A stretch of DNA of 9,525 nt, taken from Lentisphaerota bacterium (GTDB taxonomy: Bacteria; Verrucomicrobiota; Kiritimatiellia; UBA8416; JAFGIZ01). The notes under the pieces are model-generated. The model was given only the letters and a program-made list of their open reading frames with translations. It had not been told where the DNA came from and searched no databases. This document shows positions 1 to 7,737 of this stretch, piece by piece. The stretch is taken from contig JAFGIZ010000222.1 in the NCBI GenBank assembly GCA_016929365.1, positions 1-9,525 of the forward strand. Direction: 5' to 3'. Made by a program: the position numbers and the translations under genes. The stretch's first letter is position 1; each line of letters begins with the position of its first letter.

Positions 1-1433
1 GAACGGTAAAAGCGCCTGAAGATCTTGCGGCGTTCGCCCGAGGCAATTCCGATACCGTAGTCGCGCACGGCAATGCGCACCCAGCGCCGCGCCGGCCGCC
101 ACCCCCGGCGGCGGCGTTCGACCGCAACATTCACGTCAATCCCGCGCCGCCCGTCCGGGTCGCCGTACTTGCGCGCATTGTCCAGGAGATTGAGCATCAC
201 CTGCTGCAAGGCCGTCTCGTCCGCGCGGACACACGGCACCGGCTCCGCCGCGTGCACGCGGACCGCGGAACCCGTTTCCGCGGAAGCCCCGGCTCCCGCC
301 GCCGTACGCCGGACCAGGTCGACCGGATCGAGCGGCTTGACTTCCAGTTGGAGCGCCCGCTGCCCGAAGCGCACAAAGAACAGGACGCGCTCGATCAACT
401 GGCTCAGCCGCTCGCATTCCCGCACCATGGTCTCGAGGAAACGCGCCCGTTTCGCGGGATCCGATACGTACCCCAGTTGCAGGCTTTCGGCCATCAACCG
501 CATGGAGGCGATCGGCGTGCGCAAGTCGTGCGAGACCCCCACCACGAAATCGCTGCGCGAGCGCGCCAGGCGGATCTCCTCGGCCGCCGCATGCAGCGTG
601 AACCACGCCCCCGCCAGCACCACGGCCGCCAACAGCCCGATGCCCCACGCGTACAGGCGCGCGCGCCCGGCCGCGGCCCGTTCCGCCGCCTCGGGATCCC
701 GCAGCCGCGCGGAGAGCCGCAGAAAATCAAACGGGGCGCGCAGCCGCAGTGTGGCCAGCAGCGGCAGGGCCTCCGCAGATTCCCCGCCGCTTCCGCCGCC
801 GCCCGGCGCCAGAGAATCGCGCACCGTCAGCACCGCGTCTTCCGGCAATCCCGGCCCTTCGGCCTTCAGGATCAGGTCGGCATCCTGCGATTGCTCGAGC
901 AGTACGAGCAATTCCTTTCCAAACGCTCCGCTATCCACCCGGAACCCGCCGTACAGTCCGGAACGCAGTTCCAGCCGCCGGAAGCAGTACGTGGCCCCGC
1001 CCACCGTAAAACAGAGCGGTTCCAGAAGCGCCGTCGCCGCCGCAATCTCGCGGCGCAGGGCGGCGGTCAGCTCAGGCGGCGCCTCCCCGCCGTCTGTCTC
1101 CGGCCACAGAAAACCCCAGGGATCCATGAACACATAGACGCGTTCGATCAACGCATGCGTCGTCTCCAGGCGCTGCGCCACCGCGCCCACGGCCGCGGGC
1201 GTGCCCGTGCGGGGCAAGGCATCCACCAGCGCCTGGCGCACCTGTTCGAGCTCGCTCTCGAGGTGCGCCTGCATCCGGAAGGCAACGGTCTCCAGCGCGT
1301 TCCGCGCCCCCGCTTCCAGCCGGCGGCGGAGTACGATTTCGCGGTTGCGCAACGCGCGGCCGGCCAGAAGACTGAGCACGGCAGTGGGCAGTATGACCAG
1401 CGCGAGCACGCCGATGACAAGCCGTCTGTTCAT
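1..1433 (-). CDS. Membrane sensor histidine kinase (3' end cut by window edge)
   Basis: This is the sensor kinase of a two-component system. It is expected to autophosphorylate on a histidine and pass the phosphate to a response regulator, most likely the divergent one at 1553. The 477 visible codons start at the only ATG after an in-frame TAA four codons upstream, so the start is well fixed. Seen in order: an N-terminal membrane segment (about residues 4-24); an extracytoplasmic region of about 235 residues that I do not recognise and that holds a Gly-rich loop; a second membrane segment (about 261-280); the H-box SHDLRTP with His302; the N-box NLLDNARKYG with Asn419; the G1 box RDYGIGI with Asp458; and the F-box FRRFYR at the edge. 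The G2 box and C-terminus lie outside. Only about 20 residues separate membrane segment 2 from His302, so there is no HAMP linker. The kinase assignment is firm; the signal sensed is unknown. Confidence 0.95.
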   Translation of the reverse strand, partial: MNRRLVIGVLALVILPTAVLSLLAGRALRNREIVLRRRLEAGARNALETVAFRMQAHLESELEQVRQALVDALPRTGTPAAVGAVAQRLETTHALIERVYVFMDPWGFLWPETDGGEAPPELTAALRREIAAATALLEPLCFTVGGATYCFRRLELRSGLYGGFRVDSGAFGKELLVLLEQSQDADLILKAEGPGLPEDAVLTVRDSLAPGGGGSGGESAEALPLLATLRLRAPFDFLRLSARLRDPEAAERAAAGRARLYAWGIGLLAAVVLAGAWFTLHAAAEEIRLARSRSDFVVGVSHDLRTPIASMRLMAESLQLGYVSDPAKRARFLETMVRECERLSQLIERVLFFVRFGQRALQLEVKPLDPVDLVRRTAAGAGASAETGSAVRVHAAEPVPCVRADETALQQVMLNLLDNARKYGDPDGRRGIDVNVAVERRRRGWRPARRWVRIAVRDYGIGIASGERRKIFRRFYR

Positions 1434-1442
1434 GCCGCGCCG

Positions 1443-1472
1443 AGTTTACCCGCGCATCGCGCCGCCTGTCGA
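1443..1472 (-). promoter_or_regulatory. Candidate sigma70-type promoter of the histidine kinase gene
   Basis: On the minus strand TCGACA (1467-1472; 5 of 6 matches to TTGACA) is followed after 18 bases by TAAACT (1443-1448; 4 of 6 matches to TATAAT). Transcription would begin about 2-4 bases before the kinase ATG, so the message would be essentially leaderless. That fits the lack of a Shine-Dalgarno sequence there. The call rests on consensus matching only. Confidence 0.35.
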
Positions 1473-1525
1473 GCCGGGATCGCCGCCCGTGCGCGCACAT
1501 TTTCATTGCCGGAACGCGCCGCCTG
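1458..1525. repeat. 11-base direct repeat in the kinase/regulator intergenic region
   Basis: CGCGCCGCCTG occurs at 1458-1468 and again at 1515-1525, 57 bases apart. One copy touches the candidate kinase promoter (-35 element and spacer); the other sits in the spacer of the candidate regulator promoter. It could be a pair of binding sites for the divergently encoded response regulator. The repeat is pure GC-rich sequence in a GC-rich genome, so chance is a real alternative. Confidence 0.35.
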
Positions 1526-1534
1526 CCCTATCTT
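1506..1534 (+). promoter_or_regulatory. Candidate sigma70-type promoter of the response regulator gene
   Basis: TTGCCG (1506-1511; 4 of 6 consensus matches) and TATCTT (1529-1534; 4 of 6) are separated by exactly 17 bases. Transcription would start near 1541, leaving a leader of only about 12 bases before the ATG at 1553, and no Shine-Dalgarno sequence is visible in it. The call rests on consensus matching only. Confidence 0.35.
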
Positions 1535-1552
1535 CACGCCCACGGGTGTCCC

Positions 1553-2328
<776 letters not shown>

Positions 2329-2332
<4 letters not shown>

Positions 2333-2736
2333 TCCTGGTACACCGTGGCGTAGCCTTCTTCGCCGTACTGGTCGCGCACCCCCACGACATTCACGCCGCC
2401 GGCCCACGTGCGCACGTATACGGCCGAGGCCCCCGAGGCGGACGTGATCAGCCCCAGGTCGGGATTGGTGACCCACCACTCCAGCGGAAACGACAGGGCG
2501 CGCAGGTCGTTGCTGACCACCGAAAACACCACGGTTGTCTCGTCCAGCGTCGTCTCGGTTGTCGTCGTGCCGTTCGTGCCTTCCGTCTCTTCGTTCTCGG
2601 TTTTGCCGAGCTCGACAACCGACGGCGTAATGTTCAGCCCCCGGGTACCGGATCCCTCCTCGCATCCCACCAGCAGAACCGCCGCCGTGCAGGCCCCCGC
2701 CAGCCATATCGCCGCCAACGCCGTTTTCTCGTTCAT
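2329..2736 (-). CDS. Small lipoprotein with Thr/Glu-rich linker and Ig-like C-terminal part
   Basis: This 135-residue protein is last in the secretin operon, 34 bases after the coiled-coil gene. It has a lipoprotein signal peptide with lipobox LVGC, so Cys25 should be lipidated and the mature protein anchored to a membrane. A linker rich in Thr, Glu, Asn and Gly (about residues 45-68) follows. The remaining ~65 residues alternate hydrophobic and polar positions, with motifs such as LEWWV and ASAVYVR and an ending GYATVYQD, which looks like a bacterial Ig-like (Big-type) beta-sandwich. A start 18 bases upstream (2754) is also open. I prefer 2736 because it follows a GGGGAGGG Shine-Dalgarno and gives a normal signal peptide. 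I do not recognise a named family. Position suggests an accessory of the secretin complex; that is inference. Confidence 0.8.
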
Positions 2737-2744
2737 CGCCTGTG

Positions 2745-2752
2745 CCCTCCCC
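2745..2752 (-). promoter_or_regulatory. Ribosome binding site that decides the lipoprotein start
   Basis: GGGGAGGG on the minus strand ends 8 bases before the ATG at 2736. It overlaps the alternative upstream ATG (2752-2754), which has no comparable site of its own. This favours the shorter lipoprotein form. Confidence 0.6.
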
Positions 2753-2770
2753 ATCTGCGCCTTTTCCCCG

Positions 2771-4108
2771 CTATCGCGTCAGGTCCGTCTCGAGATCCAG
2801 AATCCAGTGCTTGACCTGATCGCGGTCCGGAGCGTGCGGGCTCAACTTCAAATACTTGCGGTAGTGCAAAAGGGCACGGTCGCGGTCTTTCAGCTCGTCG
2901 TCGTACAGGATCGCCAGGTTATAGTGCACGCCCGGATCGGCAGGATCGATGGCCATGGCCCGCAGGTACTCCTGTTCCGCCGCCTTCGCCTGGCCCTCGC
3001 GCATGTAGATCAGGCCCATGTTGAAATGCATGTCCCGATCTTCCCCGTCTTCGACGGCGGCCACTTCGTCCCGGACCCGGTCCAGCAGGCTGACCATGCG
3101 CCGGGCCTTGGTCACACGGTGTTCGCGCCGCTCCAGCTCGAGCTGCATTGCCTCCAGTTCCCGGTCCTTCGCGTCCAGTTCCCGCTCGAGCCGCGGCACC
3201 ATGTGGGCGATCTTGGCAATGACCTTGCGCTGCTGCTTCTGCGCCGCCTTGGACTGCGCCAGCGCGTCCCGCAGGGATTCGGCATCCTGCGCGGCCACGC
3301 GGTCTTCCTGGAGCGCCCGTGCCAGGGCCTGGGTTTCCTGCTTCCGGATCCGGTCCAGCTCGACCAGTTTTTCCTTCAACTCCGCGTTTTCGAGCTGCAA
3401 TTCCCGGAAGAGGGCCGATCCCGGCTCCGGCGCCGGCATACCCGGAGGCGGACCCGCCGTCTCACGCGGCACGTCCGTCACCCGCTCCAGGTCGGCGACG
3501 CGGCGCTGCAGGCGCGTCACCCGCTCCGTTAACGTCTGCTTGTCCCGCTCGGCCTGGGCCAGCTGTTCGCGGATTTCCGCCACCCTGTCGGGTGCCGCGG
3601 CAGGCGCGCCCATTTCCTTCTCGAGATCCCGGCGCACCGCGGCCAGCTCGGCCAGGCGCTGCTCCAGGTCGGCGATTTCCTTCCGCAAACGGCGGTTCTC
3701 ACGGTCGATCGCCGCCCGCCCTTCGCCCGCCTGGGCCAGCTGGCGGCGCAAGTTCAGGTTCTCCCGCAACAGCTCGTTGTACGCCTCGGCGTTTATCCCC
3801 CGGCCGGCCTGCTCCATCTCGCTGACCTCGGCGCGGCCTTCTTCTTCCCAACTCCACGAGAAACCCTCGCCCTGCGCGCCGGGTTCCTTCGACACGGCCT
3901 CCGTACCCAGGTTTCGCGGTTCGCCCGCGGCATCCTGCCCCCCTGCCTTCCATTCCCACTGGAAGCTTTCCGGTTGCTCCTCCTCCGCCCGCACCCCCGG
4001 GCACGCGATCAGCGCCGCCGTAAGCGCCGGAAGCAAAGCGCGCCACAGAATACGGCCGCCCCCCACACCCCGCCGTTGCGCGTAATTCGCTGCATATCGA
4101 CACGTCAT
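2771..4108 (-). CDS. Exported coiled-coil protein with C-terminal TPR repeats, secretin-operon accessory
   Basis: This is a 445-residue exported protein encoded 57 bases after the secretin. A long, basic n-region precedes a hydrophobic stretch (about 21-36). Processing is ambiguous: LIAC at 33-36 fits a lipobox (Cys36 lipidated), while VRA at 39-41 fits signal peptidase I. Residues 49-53 (FQWEW) and 83-87 (FSWSW) repeat one aromatic motif 34 residues apart, in an otherwise polar segment. Two long charged stretches (about 108-212 and 232-350), split by a Pro/Gly-rich hinge (about 213-230), look like coiled coils. The C-terminus holds two TPR units (about 358-391 and 392-427, with HFNMGLIYMREG and VHYNLAILYDDE) that should bind protein. 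An AGAGGA site supports this ATG, although an internal GTG (residue 15) would give a more usual signal peptide. A pilotin-like or stabilising role for the secretin is possible but unproven. No named family is recognised. Confidence 0.88.
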   Translation of the reverse strand: MTCRYAANYAQRRGVGGGRILWRALLPALTAALIACPGVRAEEEQPESFQWEWKAGGQDAAGEPRNLGTEAVSKEPGAQGEGFSWSWEEEGRAEVSEMEQAGRGINAEAYNELLRENLNLRRQLAQAGEGRAAIDRENRRLRKEIADLEQRLAELAAVRRDLEKEMGAPAAAPDRVAEIREQLAQAERDKQTLTERVTRLQRRVADLERVTDVPRETAGPPPGMPAPEPGSALFRELQLENAELKEKLVELDRIRKQETQALARALQEDRVAAQDAESLRDALAQSKAAQKQQRKVIAKIAHMVPRLERELDAKDRELEAMQLELERREHRVTKARRMVSLLDRVRDEVAAVEDGEDRDMHFNMGLIYMREGQAKAAEQEYLRAMAIDPADPGVHYNLAILYDDELKDRDRALLHYRKYLKLSPHAPDRDQVKHWILDLETDLTR

Positions 4109-4118
4109 AACGCTTGTT

Positions 4119-4124
4119 TCCTCT
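4119..4124 (-). promoter_or_regulatory. Ribosome binding site of the coiled-coil/TPR gene
   Basis: AGAGGA on the minus strand ends 10 bases before the ATG at 4108. It supports that start over the internal GTG that would shorten the unusually long n-region. Confidence 0.5.
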
Positions 4125-4165
4125 TCCCCGTCTCCCCGGTCACACCGCCGGCCGCCGGCCTTCCC

Positions 4166-5872
4166 CTACCATTCCGGCTCGGGAATCGGCAACGCCGTTT
4201 CGTCCCCGCCCACCGCACGCAGCGGCTTCGGTGTCTTTTTCAGATCCCTCGTCAGGAGTACCGGCTCCCGACCCGTTATCACGCGCGGCGTCAGAAAGAC
4301 CACCGTCTCCGTCGTCGCTACCGTGTCGGACTCCGAACGGAACGCGTAACCCAAAAGCGGTATCCGGCCCAGCAGGGGCACCCGGCTGTTGACTTTTTCC
4401 TTCTGGTTGCGAATCAACCCCGCGATGATAATCGTCTGGCCGTCTGCCACCATGACGCTCGTCTCCGCGAACGCCCGCTGCACGACCGGCACCGTCCGAA
4501 ACGCCTGGTACTGCCCCACCACGGTGCTCACCTCGGGATTGATCGCCATGCTGATCATGCCCGACTTGTTGATCCGCGGCGTCACCGACAGCTTGACGCC
4601 CACCTCGATGAAGTTCACCTGCTCCCCGACCACGTTCGTGGTGCCGCTCTCCAACTGCGCCTCGGCATACGGCTCGTCCCGGACGACCTTGATCGTCGCC
4701 TCCTGGTCCTCCATGACCGCCACGTGCGGGTTCGACAGGATCCGGGTTTCGCCCACGGTCTTGAGCGCCGACATGATCACGCTGAGGTCGCCGCCGCCCA
4801 GGATCGTACGGTAACTCAACTGCAGCGCGCCCTGGGGCGGCACCACCTCGCCGCCCTGGCCCGATACCGTCGGGGTCACACTGGACTCCAGCACCATGCG
4901 CGGATCGAGCGTCTCGAAGAAGTGTTCCCAGTTTACGCCCAGGCGGTACTCGTCGCTGAGATCGATTTCGACGATCTTGGCCTCGATAAACACTTGCCGG
5001 TGCGGTGAGTCGAAGGTCTCCACCGCGTGCCGGATCTGGCTCATCTTGTAGGGCAGGTCCGTCACGATCAGCGTTTTGGTCCGCTCGTCGGCCCGGACCG
5101 CGCCCACCTCCTCGGACAGCAGCGGCGTGATCTGGGATTCGATGGCCGCGACCTCGGCGTATTGCAGCTCGAACGTTTCGGTTTCCGTCTCGAGCTGACG
5201 TGTAATGGTCTCGATATCCGCGCTCTCGATGACCCGCCGCATCTCCCGGATCTTGCCCGGCGTATCGATCAGGATCAGCGCACCGGTCACCTGGTCCGCC
5301 ACGATCGTCCCGATCGTACTCTTGACGGGTTCCAGGAGCTGCGCCACGTGCGCGGCGTCGGCATACTTCAGTTCGACGATGCGGACCTGCTTCTGATCGT
5401 AAAAGCTCGACCCGTACAGCCGCTCGTATTCCGCGTCGGTCATTACCGTGATGATGCCGCCCTTGATTTCGTAGGCCAGGTTGTTGACGGACAAGACGAC
5501 CTCGAGCGCGTCGCCGACGGATACGTCCTCGAACTTGAGCTTCGTGGTAAGCCCCTGGACGTCCTTGCCGATCACGATATTGTTCAACCCGCCCCGGTAC
5601 GCCAGGAATTCGATCAGCTGGACCACGTCCCACGGTTCCAGCGACTGGAGGTTCACGCGGTTCTCCAGGCCGGGAAGATCATAACCGCTCAAGCGCACCG
5701 GCCCGTCATCGGCCTCGCGCGCTTCCGCGGGAGTCATCCCGGTTGCGGCTTCCTGACCCGCGGCGTTGAACGCCGGGCCGCTCAGACAGACGACAACAAC
5801 CGGCAGGCACCGGAAAAAGCGCCGCGCGGCGCCAAGCCGCCTGGTTTCAGCATTCGGACCCACTCTCATCAT
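4166..5872 (-). CDS. Secretin, GspD/PilQ type (outer-membrane channel)
   Basis: This 568-residue protein should form the multimeric outer-membrane pore of a type II secretion-like or type IV pilus-like machine. Seen in order: a signal peptide (basic start, VVVVCL core, cleavage near 38-40); an N0/STN-like domain (about 74-145); two N1/KH-like repeats (about 160-222 and 229-288) with the related patterns ALILIDTPGKIREM and TLIVTDLPYKMSQI; and the secretin core (about 291-532) with EAKIVEIDLSDEYRLGVNW and the hallmark VPLLGRIPLLGYAF (498-511). A short Pro-rich tail ends at Trp568. It is shorter than typical GspD proteins, which carry an extra N domain and S domain, and it has no AMIN domain as found in many PilQ proteins. 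A second ATG at 5869 is equally possible and sits at a better distance (7 bases) from AAGGGG. The secretin family is certain; GspD versus PilQ cannot be settled here. Confidence 0.96.
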   Translation of the reverse strand: MMRVGPNAETRRLGAARRFFRCLPVVVVCLSGPAFNAAGQEAATGMTPAEAREADDGPVRLSGYDLPGLENRVNLQSLEPWDVVQLIEFLAYRGGLNNIVIGKDVQGLTTKLKFEDVSVGDALEVVLSVNNLAYEIKGGIITVMTDAEYERLYGSSFYDQKQVRIVELKYADAAHVAQLLEPVKSTIGTIVADQVTGALILIDTPGKIREMRRVIESADIETITRQLETETETFELQYAEVAAIESQITPLLSEEVGAVRADERTKTLIVTDLPYKMSQIRHAVETFDSPHRQVFIEAKIVEIDLSDEYRLGVNWEHFFETLDPRMVLESSVTPTVSGQGGEVVPPQGALQLSYRTILGGGDLSVIMSALKTVGETRILSNPHVAVMEDQEATIKVVRDEPYAEAQLESGTTNVVGEQVNFIEVGVKLSVTPRINKSGMISMAINPEVSTVVGQYQAFRTVPVVQRAFAETSVMVADGQTIIIAGLIRNQKEKVNSRVPLLGRIPLLGYAFRSESDTVATTETVVFLTPRVITGREPVLLTRDLKKTPKPLRAVGGDETALPIPEPEW

Positions 5873-5894
5873 GCTACCCCTTTACTCCCTCCGG

Positions 5895-6662
5895 TCATTC
5901 GAGGGTGATCTCTTTCGAGCCGTCGGTCAGGATAACGCTGTCCGTTTCAATACGCTTCATCTCGAGTGTCCGCTCGTCGACCACGACCGTATCGCCCTCC
6001 CGCAGAAAATACATCCTATCCGCCCGCTTATCCACGAGGATCGCCTCGCGCCCGGAATCCGCTCCTCCCAGGCGCGACGTGCCGATCAGATTCAGATTCT
6101 CCCGTGTATAGGCCTCCCAGTTCGGGACCCGGACCTGCCGCGTTTCGGTAACGCCGTCTTCGGCCGCATTCACAGGTCGCTGAAATATAGGCCGTTCGCG
6201 GAAGGATGCCAAGACATTTTCGAGTGTCGGCAACACGATATCGCCTCCCGCCGCGCTCAACTCCGGCGCCTCCCATTCTCCGGCCGGTTCCGGGCCGTAA
6301 CGGTCGACCGTCTGAATGTTCGCCAGGATTTCGTACACCGCGAAGAGGAGCATCACGACGACGACGCCCGCCAGGCAGCGGTTCACCAGGGTTATCCCCA
6401 CGGGCGCACCCCCCGCCGGTTTGCGCTCGAAGTAATCCGGCACCCCGGCCCCGATCAGGCCGCCCGGTTCAGGCAACCCGGCGGCATCGGCCCCTTCGGA
6501 CTCCGGCGGCGCAGGCGCCTGTTTCTTGAGCTGCAGACGGGGCGGCGCGTTCTCTTCGCCCGCCGCCGCCGCGTCCTCGCCGGACCCGGCCTGCTCGCCG
6601 CCGCTCTGAATCACCTTCAGCAGCTTCTCTTCCGGCGACAATTCTTCCTGGTTCTCCGTCAT
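5895..6662 (-). CDS. GspC/PilP-like inner-membrane connector protein
   Basis: This 255-residue bitopic protein lies between the ATPase gene and the secretin gene, 22 bases from the latter. The N-terminal ~88 residues are cytoplasmic-type and low in complexity, starting with a charged helix SPEEKLLKVIQ. One membrane segment follows (about 89-111). The periplasmic part has a linker with FRERPIFQRP (154-163) and ends in a compact beta domain (about 187-254) reading NLIGTSRLGG, AILVDKRADR, YFLREGDTV and VILTDGSKEITL. This matches the pattern of the GspC homology region and PilP, which contact the N0 domain of the secretin. The match is by architecture and pattern, so distant homology is likely rather than proven. 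No PDZ domain is present. An in-frame stop three codons upstream fixes the ATG as the first possible start. It probably links the ATPase or inner-membrane part to the channel. Confidence 0.8.
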   Translation of the reverse strand: MTENQEELSPEEKLLKVIQSGGEQAGSGEDAAAAGEENAPPRLQLKKQAPAPPESEGADAAGLPEPGGLIGAGVPDYFERKPAGGAPVGITLVNRCLAGVVVVMLLFAVYEILANIQTVDRYGPEPAGEWEAPELSAAGGDIVLPTLENVLASFRERPIFQRPVNAAEDGVTETRQVRVPNWEAYTRENLNLIGTSRLGGADSGREAILVDKRADRMYFLREGDTVVVDERTLEMKRIETDSVILTDGSKEITLE

Positions 6663-6709
6663 GCCTGTCTACCGCTTCTCAAACGTCCCTTTTTATAGCG
6701 CACACGGCC

Positions 6710-7600
6710 CTAGCGCGCCAGCAAAAGCGTGTCCGCGTGCGGTTCACGCGCGGTGTCCGTTCCCGCCTCCTCCGCCGCCTCGCTCTCGATCACCCGCTCC
6801 ACCAGGGCGCCATCCACGCGGCGCCGATCGTACATCACGCACGCCTCGAGCGCGTTGTGACACAACCGGGCCACCTTGCGCGGATACCCCTGGGTGTGCT
6901 CCCAGATCGCCTGGATCGCCCCGTCCGTGAAAAGCGGCGGACCCGCCGGCGCCGCCGTTGCAGGGGCCGCCTGCCGCAGACGGAACTCGATCAAGTCGCG
7001 CACTTCGTCCCGGCTCAAGGGGTTCAGGACATACCGCAACGCGATGCGGTCCCAGAAGTTCGGGATGTTCCGGATGCGCGGGAGCAGCTCCAGCTGGCCC
7101 ACCAGCACGAGCTGCAGGATCTTGTATTCGTTCGTCTCGTAATTCAACAGGACCCGCAGCGTCTCCAGCACAAAATCCGGCAGAATCTGGGCTTCGTCAA
7201 TCAGCAGTACGACCGTGTGCTGCTCCTCCACGCCGTCCCGGAACAGGAACCGCTCCACCGCCTCCATGTAATCCAGGGTCGTCGCCCGCGCGGGAAGCGA
7301 AAGCCGGAACAGCCGGGCCAGGCGCGAGAGGAATTGCTTCTCCGACCGAAAATACGGATTCAGAATCATGTGCAGCCGCACCTGCACGTCGTCGGCCAGC
7401 GCCTGCGCCAGCTTGCGGCTCAACGTCGTCTTGCCCGTGCCCACGTCGCCCAGAATGACGCTTAATCCGCGCTTGAGCGTGATGGCAATCTGCAAGCGGC
7501 AGAAAGCGGCTTTGTGCTCGCGCGAAAGAAAGAAGAAAGAAGGATCGGGACTGGTCGAAAACGGCTCCTTCTCCAGCCCTAACAACCTGTAATAACTCAT
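6710..7600 (-). CDS. GspA/ExeA-like AAA ATPase, short form
   Basis: This first gene of the secretin operon encodes a 296-residue AAA+ ATPase of the ExeA/GspA family. In Aeromonas ExeA works with ExeB to assemble the secretin through the peptidoglycan. The family start YYRLLGLEKEPFSTSPDPSF is intact. Walker A is GDVGTGKTT (51-59, Lys57) and Walker B is VVLLIDEAQ (130-138, Asp135-Glu136). LVLVGQ (about 164-169) fits sensor 1, FWDRIALRY (182-190) carries candidate arginine fingers, and GYPRKVARLCHNAL (238-251) fits sensor 2. It stops after the ATPase, with no membrane segment and no peptidoglycan-binding domain, unlike full-length ExeA of about 550 residues. No GspB gene follows. AGGAGA ends 7 bases before the ATG, so the start is secure. 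The next gene begins 47 bases downstream. The family is firm; the role in secretin assembly is inferred from known relatives and context. Confidence 0.93.
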   Translation of the reverse strand: MSYYRLLGLEKEPFSTSPDPSFFFLSREHKAAFCRLQIAITLKRGLSVILGDVGTGKTTLSRKLAQALADDVQVRLHMILNPYFRSEKQFLSRLARLFRLSLPARATTLDYMEAVERFLFRDGVEEQHTVVLLIDEAQILPDFVLETLRVLLNYETNEYKILQLVLVGQLELLPRIRNIPNFWDRIALRYVLNPLSRDEVRDLIEFRLRQAAPATAAPAGPPLFTDGAIQAIWEHTQGYPRKVARLCHNALEACVMYDRRRVDGALVERVIESEAAEEAGTDTAREPHADTLLLAR

Positions 7601-7607
7601 CCCCGCT

Positions 7608-7613
7608 TCTCCT
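7608..7613 (-). promoter_or_regulatory. Ribosome binding site of the ATPase gene
   Basis: AGGAGA on the minus strand ends 7 bases before the ATG at 7600. It is one of the strongest Shine-Dalgarno sequences in the window, in contrast to the two-component genes, which show none. Confidence 0.75.
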
Positions 7614-7617
7614 GCCC

Positions 7618-7680
7618 CGCTGCAACAGATGGAGTCTGCCAGCCGCCGCTCCCGCCGTCAAGCCCGCATCCGTTGCAGCG
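7618..7680. repeat. Perfect 9-base inverted repeat around the secretin-operon promoter region
   Basis: CGCTGCAAC (7618-7626) and GTTGCAGCG (7672-7680) are exact inverted copies separated by 45 bases, with centres 54 bases apart, close to five helical turns. A third GTTGCA lies at 7696-7701. The arms bracket the best candidate promoter for the ATPase-secretin operon, so they could be operator half-sites for a DNA-bending or looping regulator. The distance is too long for a transcription terminator. Function is inferred. Confidence 0.5.
7633..7661 (-). promoter_or_regulatory. Candidate promoter of the five-gene secretin operon
   Basis: On the minus strand TTGACG (7656-7661; 5 of 6 matches to TTGACA) is followed after 17 bases by CAGACT (7633-7638; 3 of 6 matches to TATAAT). 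Transcription would start near 7626 and give a leader of about 25 bases containing the AGGAGA site. The -35 is good and the -10 is weak, so an activator may be needed. No equally good promoter was found for the divergent glycosidase gene. Confidence 0.35.
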
Positions 7681-7724
7681 CTTTGCGATGTCACAGTTGC
7701 ACCTTGCACGGACGCTGCGTTTTT

Positions 7725-7730
7725 GAGAGG
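7725..7730 (+). promoter_or_regulatory. Ribosome binding site of the glycosidase-like gene
   Basis: GAGAGG ends 7 bases before the ATG at 7738. It supports that start, which also gives a normal signal peptide. Confidence 0.6.
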
Positions 7731-7737
7731 GTCCGGC

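Noticed and set aside
3018..4085. Plus-strand open frame rich in Ser and Arg opposite the coiled-coil gene
   Set aside because: The Ser/Arg runs are the complement of Glu/Leu/Ala-rich coiled-coil codons. There is no ribosome binding site and no domain.
4147..4159. GC hairpin (5-base stem, 3-base loop) between the secretin and coiled-coil genes as a terminator
   Set aside because: The stem is short, palindromic GC sequence is common here, there is no T-run after it, and the downstream gene appears to be in the same operon.
4140..5633. Long minus-strand frame overlapping the secretin in another frame, and a plus-strand frame at 5027-5908
   Set aside because: Both are shadows of the secretin, whose domains and hallmark motif fix the true frame. 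Their compositions are low in complexity.
6692..6697. TATAAA on the minus strand between the ATPase and connector genes as an internal promoter
   Set aside because: No acceptable -35 lies 16-19 bases upstream and there is no extended -10. It may only be a local AT-rich patch.
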